Both the position numbers and the translations under genes were made by a program. A stretch of DNA of 51,984 bases from Planctomycetaceae bacterium (GTDB lineage: Bacteria; Planctomycetota; Planctomycetia; Planctomycetales; Planctomycetaceae). Within the stretch, counting starts at the first letter, position 1. Each line of letters starts with the position of its first letter. Below the pieces are notes generated by a model. The model ran no database searches. It was not told the origin of the DNA and worked only from the letters and a program-made list of their open reading frames with translations. The stretch lies in assembly GCA_947476295.1 (NCBI GenBank), contig CANJQC010000023.1, positions 1-51,984 of the forward strand. Direction: 5' to 3'. This document shows positions 8,299 to 16,029 of this stretch, one piece after another.

Positions 8299-11200
8299 TC
8301 GATGTAGAGAAATGCACTGCTTGCAAGCAGCATCTGACAGAAATCGGTCCACGCTGCATCCATCGCGTCCGCCTGCCCGGCGTACTCGCTAGGCTGCTCG
8401 CTGATGAACCTGCGAGCGGACGCCATCTCGTTATTCGTCGGGAAACGTCCCCACACCAATCGGAAAGCGCTGTTCAGAGCGGCCTCGTCGGTCACATCCG
8501 CCGAGGGCCTGACCCGATGAGCCAACGCTGCGGCCCGAGCGCGGACGAACTCGGAATTCAAGAGTTTCAATGACTGCAGCGGGACGGTCGTTCGTGGACG
8601 GACGGTGCAATTGAAAACGATTGACGGGGCGTCGAAGACCTCGAGCATTCCGACCACCTGTGTGCGGCGCTGCTGGAGATAAATGCTGCGCCGGAATCTC
8701 TGAGGGTTATTCTCTGTCACAATCACATCTCCTTCAGGCGAGCGCTCCGTGGCAATGTAAGGTCCGAACATCGCCGGCTCCAGTTCCCCTGAAACGGCCA
8801 GCATGGCATCCCGGATCGCCTCGCCGTCCATTCGATGCAGCGGGTATCTCGACAACAGCCGATGATCGGGATCGATCCGCTCGGCTTCGCCAGTGGGGAC
8901 ACTCGACTGGCGATAAGTGGCAGAGTGCAGAATGAGACGATGGATTGCCTTCGCACTCCAGTTATGTTTGATGAGTTCTCCGGCCAGGTAATCAATCAGT
9001 TCCGGGTGAGTCGGGGATGAACCGGAATAGCCCAGGTTATCAACCGTGGCCACAATGCCGGTGCCGAAATGATGCTGCCACCAGCGATTAACCGTCACGC
9101 GGGCGAGGAGTGCCGATATGCGAGATTCGGGCTTTGTGACCCAACGCGCCAGCGCCAGCCGCTGGCCAGTCGATGTGGCCGGGGAATCAGCCGCCCGAGG
9201 AAGGTCAGAAGAATTGTGCGCTTCAGACAGGAACTGAGGGGCTCCCGCCTGGACCTCCTCGCCGAGATGCTTGTATTCCCCGCGAGTGAGCAGTCGCACG
9301 AGCGGAGCCATGGCCCCCGGATCACTCACAGCGGCCAATCGGCCCACCGGCTGCGGGCGGCGACCTTCTAGGTCCTTGATCGCCGATTCCAGTTCCATTC
9401 GCCGTTGCTGAATCTGTTCGGCCAGAGTCCGTGCTTCGCCCTCCAGATCGGCGTCGGGGACTTCGGTCTCGATCAGCACGTTATCGACGAGAAAGCTGCG
9501 GCCACAACAGTATTCTAACCCGAATGCGCCATCGGGCAGGTCTGCGGCGGTGAGTGAGACCGTTCCTTCCTCCGCGACCCCGTCAACAATCTGACGCAGC
9601 TCGAATTTGTTCTCTCCCAGTTTCGTAATCCGCACTCCGTAGTTTCGTCCTGGGGTGTAGCCAGTGCGGCCAATTTTTCCACGGCCTTGACTGTCAGCAC
9701 CAGGATAATCGACGTGGACACTGGCTTGTCCGGCAGCTGCACCGTCGAGCAGGACGTTTCCGCCAGAAAGCTGCCGCGTGTCATTGAAGTCGCGAAGGGC
9801 AATGAAATAGCCAACATAGGGAGCAGTGGCGCCGCCTGTGACAAGATCAAAAGTGGCCTGGATCCAACTGCCTGTGGCGTCGGGTGTCCAGTCGAATGTC
9901 TTCCTAGTCGTAAGGACGCGGTCGCCCAAAGCTCCCGATTCAATGATATGCAGAATTCCCTGAGACGCTTCGGCGGCCGGGGCCGACTTGTGATCGACTT
10001 TGATGGCGGGCATCCCGGCGGGGGCGCTATCACCGGGAACGGTGTTGTCCCACGATTCAGTGAGCGGGCGGGTTGGATCAAAAGCGTCGGCGAAGACTTC
10101 CTGGCCGCGCTGGCGATGCTGCTTCGCCCAGTCGGAAAATGCCGCTCGCTTCTGCGCGATCTGCTCGTCAATCTCATTGACCTGTGCCTGCCATGCGGCT
10201 AGTTCTTCGGCGGTCGCGGTAGAGATGTTGCGGTCTTTGGGATTCACCCATTGATCGATGTTGAAGGCGGGATAGATCACGGCCTGCAGCCGGTAGTAGT
10301 CCCGCTGCGTGAACGGCTCAAATTTATGGTCATGGCACCGGGCACACTGGACTGTGAGGCCCAGCAGCGAGGAGCCAAGAATTTGCTGCGTGCCTTCCAG
10401 GACGGAATACCTGTCCGCCCGCAACTCATCAGGGTTGCCGTCGCTGCTGTCGGTTCCGTCAGGGCTGTTGCGCATGTAGTGCACGGCTTCGAGCAACTCA
10501 ACCATTTCCGGTCGAACATCTCCGCCTCGCTGATAGCCCGCCAGTTCATCGCCCGCAATCTGCTCCCGAATGAACTGGTCCCATGGCTTGTCGGCATTGA
10601 TGGAACGAATCACATAGTCACGATAACGATAGGCAAACGGGCGATCCGTATCCGCTCCGAAATATCCATTGCTGTCGGCATAGCCCGCAGCATCGAGCCA
10701 GTACTTGCCCCACCGCTCTCCGTAGCGGGGCGAGTCGAGGTAGCGCTCGACCATCTGCTCGTAAGCGTCCACATTTTTGTCATTCAGGAACTGATTGATT
10801 TCGTCGGGCGTCGGGGGCAATCCCGTCAGATCGAAGCTCACGCGGCGAATGATCGCCTCGTCGCCGGCCTGTGGACCGATGGTCAGACCCGCTGCCTGCA
10901 ATCGGGCGGCAATGAAGTGATCCACCGGTGTGCGGAGGGCCGACTCATCGGGCAACGGGAGAATCGCGACAGGGGGCAATGGCTGAAAGGCCCAGTGTTC
11001 ATCTCCATCGGGTTGAGCAGAAACCTGAGCAGGCAAGCCCGGTGCCCCGGCGGCAATCCAACGCCGCAGGACATCCCGCTCATCCGCCGGCAGAGGTTGA
11101 TCAACCGGCATTTCGCCAGCTGCGATTCGCTGCCACAACAGACTCTTCTCCGGGTCTCCCGAAACAATCGCTGTTCCGTGCTCGCCTCCGCGTTGGATCC

Positions 11201-11435
11201 CTTGTGGCAGGGCCAGACTGAGCTTGCCTTCCTGTTTGGCCGGGCCGTGACATGGCACGCAGCGGTTCTTGAGCAGCGGCAGCACCTGGGTCTGGAAGTC
11301 AGGCGCTGTTGAGTCCTCAGCCGATACCACGGTTGTCCAGGATACGCCAGTGGCGATAATCAGCAGCAGTGCGCTCGTTCGACAACTCATCAGGATCGTC
11401 TTTACTTCAGTCAGGCCAACGACACTCGTTCTCAA
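8295..11435 (-). CDS. PSCyt1/DUF1549/DUF1553 protein with LamG-like insert (module 2)
   Basis: A large exported protein of 1031 residues from the ATG at 11390, or 1046 from the TTG at 11435. Counting from 11390: signal peptide 5-24, PSCyt1 with haem motif CVPCH at 44-48, then DUF1549 including CARCHDHKFEP near residue 350. A beta-rich insert spans roughly 435-645 (FDLVTGGATAPYVGYFIALR, VHVDYPGADS, LEYCCGRSFLVDN) and resembles a LamG/concanavalin-type sandwich. DUF1553 follows. The TTG at 11435 overlaps the previous gene's stop (TTGA) and would couple translation, whereas the ATG gives a conventional signal peptide; I cannot decide between them. The middle insert is shared with the neighbour at 12887-15805. 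Confidence 0.86.
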   Translation of the reverse strand: MRTSVVGLTEVKTILMSCRTSALLLIIATGVSWTTVVSAEDSTAPDFQTQVLPLLKNRCVPCHGPAKQEGKLSLALPQGIQRGGEHGTAIVSGDPEKSLLWQRIAAGEMPVDQPLPADERDVLRRWIAAGAPGLPAQVSAQPDGDEHWAFQPLPPVAILPLPDESALRTPVDHFIAARLQAAGLTIGPQAGDEAIIRRVSFDLTGLPPTPDEINQFLNDKNVDAYEQMVERYLDSPRYGERWGKYWLDAAGYADSNGYFGADTDRPFAYRYRDYVIRSINADKPWDQFIREQIAGDELAGYQRGGDVRPEMVELLEAVHYMRNSPDGTDSSDGNPDELRADRYSVLEGTQQILGSSLLGLTVQCARCHDHKFEPFTQRDYYRLQAVIYPAFNIDQWVNPKDRNISTATAEELAAWQAQVNEIDEQIAQKRAAFSDWAKQHRQRGQEVFADAFDPTRPLTESWDNTVPGDSAPAGMPAIKVDHKSAPAAEASQGILHIIESGALGDRVLTTRKTFDWTPDATGSWIQATFDLVTGGATAPYVGYFIALRDFNDTRQLSGGNVLLDGAAAGQASVHVDYPGADSQGRGKIGRTGYTPGRNYGVRITKLGENKFELRQIVDGVAEEGTVSLTAADLPDGAFGLEYCCGRSFLVDNVLIETEVPDADLEGEARTLAEQIQQRRMELESAIKDLEGRRPQPVGRLAAVSDPGAMAPLVRLLTRGEYKHLGEEVQAGAPQFLSEAHNSSDLPRAADSPATSTGQRLALARWVTKPESRISALLARVTVNRWWQHHFGTGIVATVDNLGYSGSSPTHPELIDYLAGELIKHNWSAKAIHRLILHSATYRQSSVPTGEAERIDPDHRLLSRYPLHRMDGEAIRDAMLAVSGELEPAMFGPYIATERSPEGDVIVTENNPQRFRRSIYLQQRRTQVVGMLEVFDAPSIVFNCTVRPRTTVPLQSLKLLNSEFVRARAAALAHRVRPSADVTDEAALNSAFRLVWGRFPTNNEMASARRFISEQPSEYAGQADAMDAAWTDFCQMLLASSAFLYIE

Positions 11436-12877
11436 GTCACGAGGTCCGGAATGGTTTCTACGCCGGTAATGTCTGCGTCGGTCAGGCTTTCGTTCCGTCC
11501 CTGATGCGGATACGTCAAAGTAGTGTGATCCAGTCCGAACTGCTGCAGTAGCGTGGCGTGCAACTCACCGATGGAGACGGGCTTCTCAGCGACCTTGTAG
11601 CCGAAGTCATCTGTCTTTCCGTGGATATATCCGGACTTGAATCCGCCGCCCGCAACCAGGCCAGTGAAGGCATGACGATTGTGATCGCGACCATCTTTCC
11701 CTTCCGCAACGGGAAGTCTGCCGAACTCGCCGACCCATAACACCACGGTGTCATCGAGCAGTCCAGTTCGTTTGAGATCCTGGATCAATCCCGCCGTGGG
11801 CTGATCGACATTGTCAGCGATCTTCCTGATACGAGTATTGTGATCGAAGTGAGTGTCCCACGGGTCGCCAAGAATGGAATCATTGAACAACGCCACCACG
11901 GGGGCACCATGTTCCAGCAGCCGCCGGGCCATCAGACACCTCCGGCTGTAAGTTCCTGTTGCGGGATTGTTCATTCCGTACAGGGCCTGTGTTTCAGCGG
12001 TCTCCTGAGACAGATCCAGTGCGTGGCCGATCTCATCCCGGATGTTGCCCGCGAGGGTGTTGTTGGCGATTCTCGCATCGAGTTCGCTGAGATGGGAGAA
12101 CCGCTTCTGATGTCGCCGGTTCAGGGACTCCAGCAGCGACAGTTGCTCTCGCTGCATCTCGTCGGTCACACCCGCTGGCAATGCCAGATCAAACAGAGCA
12201 GGCCCGTCTGACCGCAGCTGCGTTCCCTGATACAGGGCAGGAAGAAAGCCCGACGACCAGTTGCGGATGCCATCCACCTGGTCATGATTCGGATCTGAAA
12301 GCACGACATACGAGGGAAGGTTTGGATTGGAGGTCCCGAGCGCGTAGGTGAGCCATGAGCCAATCGTGGGACGACCGATCTGAGGCTTTCCGGTCTGAAA
12401 ATGCCGCAGCGCTCCTTCATGATCATTCACGACCGTGTGCAGAGTCCGCACCATGCATAGATCATCCGCACATCCCGCCATTCGGGGTAACAGCTCACTA
12501 AACTCCATTCCACTTTCGCCGTGGCGTGAGAACTGGAACGGACTGGGGAGGCAACGGCCACTGTCTTTGGTATCAAAGAAGGCTTCGACTCCACCCGGGA
12601 TCGGTTGTCCGGCGTGTTTCTCGAGCGCTGGCTTGGGGTCGAATAAGTCCATCTGGCTGGGACCACCGTGCTGAAACATCAGCACCAGTCGCTTCGCCCT
12701 GGGCATTGTCACCGGCACACGAGAGTGAGGCAGCCTACTATCGGCGAATGATGACCGTCCCTGTAAAATCCGCTGCGCCAGCCCTGCCCAGCCGATTCCA
12801 CAGGCTCCGGAGTGCAGCAGCGCGCGACGTGCCAGCACACGTTCGCAGATCGAATGGTCTTGAATCTTCGAAAGCAT
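11432..12877 (-). CDS. DUF1501 protein (module 3)
   Basis: A 481-residue DUF1501 protein. The N-terminus (VLARRALLHSGACGIGWAGL) has an RR plus hydrophobic segment like a degenerate Tat signal. Family motifs are FQHGGPSQMDLFDPKPAL (about residue 70) and GEFGRLPVAEGKDGRDHNRH (about residue 385). The C-terminal LDHTTLTYPHQGRNESLTDA is also typical. The ATG at 12877 has GAGG 7 nt upstream and lies 9 nt after the preceding PSD1 stop. Its own stop overlaps the candidate TTG start of the next PSD1 gene, so 15805 to 6856 reads as one four-gene operon. Substrate unknown. Confidence 0.87.
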   Translation of the reverse strand: MLSKIQDHSICERVLARRALLHSGACGIGWAGLAQRILQGRSSFADSRLPHSRVPVTMPRAKRLVLMFQHGGPSQMDLFDPKPALEKHAGQPIPGGVEAFFDTKDSGRCLPSPFQFSRHGESGMEFSELLPRMAGCADDLCMVRTLHTVVNDHEGALRHFQTGKPQIGRPTIGSWLTYALGTSNPNLPSYVVLSDPNHDQVDGIRNWSSGFLPALYQGTQLRSDGPALFDLALPAGVTDEMQREQLSLLESLNRRHQKRFSHLSELDARIANNTLAGNIRDEIGHALDLSQETAETQALYGMNNPATGTYSRRCLMARRLLEHGAPVVALFNDSILGDPWDTHFDHNTRIRKIADNVDQPTAGLIQDLKRTGLLDDTVVLWVGEFGRLPVAEGKDGRDHNRHAFTGLVAGGGFKSGYIHGKTDDFGYKVAEKPVSIGELHATLLQQFGLDHTTLTYPHQGRNESLTDADITGVETIPDLVT

Positions 12878-12886
12878 GCAGCTACC

Positions 12887-15805
12887 TCAGGGAAGATACA
12901 GAAATTCATTGGTCGCAAGGAGTAATCGACACAGATCGGACAGGGTCTCGATCTGCGCCACCTCGGGACTCTCTCCAATTCGGTGACTCGACTGGGTGTG
13001 CAGAAAGTCTCGACAGTTGTCCATCTCATCTTCGGAGGGTTCACGAGCGAAAGCCACCTCGAAAGCGTAGCGGATCTGCCCTTCATCCGTTGCGGGAATC
13101 GCCTGAGCCAGAATGCGATTGGCAAACTCCCGACCCATGCGTTGGGAGAAATCACTGTTGAGCATCGCCAGAGACTGCGCAACCACGGTGGATGACCCTC
13201 GGGAGACACAATTCGGATCGGGAGATGCCTGATCGAACGTTCGCAGGAACGTCAGAGGCTGACTGCGGCGGAGAAGAATGTAGATGCTGCGCCGATCGAC
13301 TTCGTGAGGGCCGGGGCCGCTGGGAGCGGCGAGAACCACTTGACGATTTCCCGGATCGACAACCTCGACGGAGGGGCCGCCCGCTTTCGGATTGAGGATG
13401 CCAGCAACGGCCAGCATGCCATCGCGAATCTGCTCCGCCTCCAGACGATGCACGGGGAAGCGGCTGTAGCTGATGTTCTGAGGATCTTTCTCCACGGAGA
13501 TCGCTGTGGCCTCACCCGATTGACGATAGGTACGGGAGAGAACGATCAGGCGATGAATATGCTTCAAGCGCCAGCCATTGTCGATTAGTTCTGCGGCCAG
13601 CCACTCCAGTAGCTCCGGATGCGTCGGTGTGACACCGCTGGCACCGAAGTTCTCAGGGGAAGGCACCAGTCCCCGACCGAAATGCCCTCGCCACATGCGG
13701 TCAACCTGTACCCGCGCCAGCAGCGCCGCAGCACGAGATCCGGATTGCGTGGCCCACCGAGCAAACGCCAATCGGCGTCCTGTTGTTGTTCGAGCGGGAG
13801 CCGTTGTTGTTCCAGCGAGGGAAGGAGTCGTGACCTCAGACGTCGCCGTTGCGACAATCCTGAACTCCCCGTCCGACAGTGCGGACAACACTCCCGGCGG
13901 TACCATCTCTCCCGGCTGAAAATAGTCGCCGCGATGCAGCAGCGGCACTTCCGGACTGTCGGGGCTGAGATCCGTGGCCCAGGCGATCTTTGTCGGTTCC
14001 GGCATCCGTTCGGCATTCACGGCATCGATGGCCGCGTCCAGTTCCTGCTGTCGAGTCGCCAGTTGACTGCGAAACTCGATCCATTGCTGATTCAATTTAT
14101 CCGGACTGGAATCCTCCGGCGAACCTTCGATCACCACATTGTCGATGATAAAACTTCGCGAGCAGCACAACTCAAATCCAAAGCCACCGTCAGGAATCTG
14201 CTCCGCTTTGAGGGTCAGGGTCTTTGCTTCAGTCTGCCCATCGACCAGATGTTCCAGCAGATAGTCCTGCTCGCCGGTGCGTGTGATCCGGACGCCGAAA
14301 TTGTGACCCGGCTGATAGCCGCTCGTACCGATCACGCCAAGGCCCGTACTGTCGGCACCCGGATAGTCCAGATTGAGACTCGCGCCTCCCGCCGGATTAC
14401 CATCGAAGAGGATGTTTCCGCCAGCCACCAAACCATCATCCTCACGGTCATGCAATGCAATGTAGTACCCGATGCGTGCGGCGGGCGAGCCGCCTGGAAC
14501 GTGGTCGGCGACAAGATCGAAAGTGACCTGGATGGACTGACCGATCTCAGCGGGAGTCCAGTCGATCGACTCCTGCGTGGAAAGCCAGCGGCTGTCGCCA
14601 GGTCCATCAGCAAACAAGGTCAACTTTCCGGCATCGAGCTTTGCGGCGGGAGCAACATCAGCGTCAAGCTTCGTTCGCACAGCGCTCTCTGGCAGCGTGT
14701 CACCGGGTGCTGTGGCGCTCCACATGGATACGACGGATTTCGCCTCGAAATCATCTTTCCAGCGTACAATTCCGACAGGCTGGTGAGCAGCCAGCCACGC
14801 CTGATGTGTACTGAAAAGTGCAGCGACATCTTTGTCGGCCTGATCAATGCTCGCCCGCCATTGAGCAATCTGTGCCTGACCAGCGGCGTAGATCCACCGG
14901 TCTTTCGGTTGCACCCATTTCTTCACATTGAAGGCAGGGTAGAAGATGGCCTGCAAGGAGTAGTAGTCGCGCTGGGGAATCGGATCAAACTTATGATCGT
15001 GGCACCGGGCACAATCGATGGTCATCCCGAACATCGACGACATCGTTGTCTGCAACACCGATTCTAGAACGGCATACCGCTCAATCACACGGGTCGTCTC
15101 GTTCCCCTCTGTATTGTCTGTCCCGTCTGGTGCATTACGCAGATAATGGGTGGCAATGAGTGTCTGCGCCTCTTGAGGTGACAACTGCTCCGCGTCGGAA
15201 TAGCGGACCAGTTCGTCACCCGCCAGTTGCTCGGTCCAGAAGCGATCGTACGGCTTGTCGTCATTGAGGCTCTGAATGACATAGTCGCGATAGTTGTAGG
15301 CCAGTGGTCGCAGAGAATCGTGGCGGATATAACCGTTGCTGTCAGCATATCCAACCACATCCAGCCACTGCCGTCCCCAGCGTTCGCCATAATGTGGCGA
15401 TGCCAGCAGTTGATCTACCAGCTTCTCAATCGCATCCGACGATACATCGCTGAGAAATTCGTGTGTTTGCTGTGGTGACGGTGGAAGGCCGATCAGGTCA
15501 AGATACAGGCGGCGACAGAGTGTCCGACGATCAGTTTCCGGAGCAAACGAAATGCCCCTCTGCTGCAGGCCAGACAGGATGAAGCAATCCAGCGGAGACA
15601 AGCCCGGTTCTCCGATCCCCGGCGGTTCATGCTTTTTGAGGGGCAGGAAGGACCAAAATTCAGATCTGGTCTCGGTAGCCGAAGCGGAAGGAGATTTCGC
15701 TTCGTCACCACTGACGAACGAACATAGACCACCCGGAGAACAAAGAACTACCAACAACGCGACAACCATGATGCTGCGATGAATGGCTGCTACGAAGCAA
15801 ATCAT
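12887..15805 (-). CDS. DUF1549/DUF1553 protein lacking the PSCyt1 haem domain (module 3)
   Basis: A 972-residue paralogue of the module 2 large protein. A hydrophobic export segment (13-30) leads, via an acidic/Ser-rich linker, straight into DUF1549 (EFWSFLPLKKHEPPG at about 49). There is no N-terminal CxxCH, so the PSCyt1 domain is absent. DUF1549 keeps CARCHDHKFDP with cysteines at 265 and 268. A LamG-like insert at about 350-560 (LVADHVPGGSPAARIGYYIA, LNLDYPGADS, FELCCSRSFIIDN) matches the same insert next door. DUF1553 occupies about 670-960. Start: the ATG at 15805 has AGG 8 nt upstream; an internal ATG at 15769 would also give a signal peptide. It is first in the minus-strand operon and divergent from the gene at 16030. 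Confidence 0.85.
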   Translation of the reverse strand: MICFVAAIHRSIMVVALLVVLCSPGGLCSFVSGDEAKSPSASATETRSEFWSFLPLKKHEPPGIGEPGLSPLDCFILSGLQQRGISFAPETDRRTLCRRLYLDLIGLPPSPQQTHEFLSDVSSDAIEKLVDQLLASPHYGERWGRQWLDVVGYADSNGYIRHDSLRPLAYNYRDYVIQSLNDDKPYDRFWTEQLAGDELVRYSDAEQLSPQEAQTLIATHYLRNAPDGTDNTEGNETTRVIERYAVLESVLQTTMSSMFGMTIDCARCHDHKFDPIPQRDYYSLQAIFYPAFNVKKWVQPKDRWIYAAGQAQIAQWRASIDQADKDVAALFSTHQAWLAAHQPVGIVRWKDDFEAKSVVSMWSATAPGDTLPESAVRTKLDADVAPAAKLDAGKLTLFADGPGDSRWLSTQESIDWTPAEIGQSIQVTFDLVADHVPGGSPAARIGYYIALHDREDDGLVAGGNILFDGNPAGGASLNLDYPGADSTGLGVIGTSGYQPGHNFGVRITRTGEQDYLLEHLVDGQTEAKTLTLKAEQIPDGGFGFELCCSRSFIIDNVVIEGSPEDSSPDKLNQQWIEFRSQLATRQQELDAAIDAVNAERMPEPTKIAWATDLSPDSPEVPLLHRGDYFQPGEMVPPGVLSALSDGEFRIVATATSEVTTPSLAGTTTAPARTTTGRRLAFARWATQSGSRAAALLARVQVDRMWRGHFGRGLVPSPENFGASGVTPTHPELLEWLAAELIDNGWRLKHIHRLIVLSRTYRQSGEATAISVEKDPQNISYSRFPVHRLEAEQIRDGMLAVAGILNPKAGGPSVEVVDPGNRQVVLAAPSGPGPHEVDRRSIYILLRRSQPLTFLRTFDQASPDPNCVSRGSSTVVAQSLAMLNSDFSQRMGREFANRILAQAIPATDEGQIRYAFEVAFAREPSEDEMDNCRDFLHTQSSHRIGESPEVAQIETLSDLCRLLLATNEFLYLP

Positions 15806-16029
15806 GGCGTTACCTGCGTTTCGTGGAATGACGTTTGGATATAATCTACAGTTGTGGACGCCAGAAGCAATTCTGCTTCAGGAAAACCGGTTCTTCGAGC
15901 AATTTGGGGCCATGAGTGTAAACGGCAAACCAATCTTGGGTCGCGTGCTCTTTGAACAGATGATCCATCAATACCACACGGAATTCTGCTTGACATTTCG
16001 ATGCAGCGGAGCAATCATGAATCCCATCC
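15806..16029. promoter_or_regulatory. Divergent intergenic region between two PSD1 operons
   Basis: This 224-bp gap must hold the promoters of the minus-strand four-gene operon and of the plus-strand PSD1-DUF1501 pair. On the plus strand a consensus -35 box TTGACA (15990-15995) is followed after 17 nt by AATCAT (16013-16018), a weak -10. If used, transcription would start only a few nt before the ATG at 16030, which has no visible ribosome binding site. That would imply a leaderless or nearly leaderless message. The minus-strand promoter is not recognisable by eye. This is an inference from spacing and consensus only. Confidence 0.3.

Noticed and set aside
10251-11312. Plus-strand open frame (353 codons) opposite the module 2 large gene
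   Set aside because: Same reason: antisense of a conserved PSCyt1/DUF1549 coding region, without start signal or homology.
13619-15067. Long plus-strand open frame (482 codons) opposite the module 3 gene
   Set aside because: Its protein has no recognisable domain and it mirrors the codon pattern of the strongly conserved minus-strand DUF1549/DUF1553 gene; it is a shadow frame.
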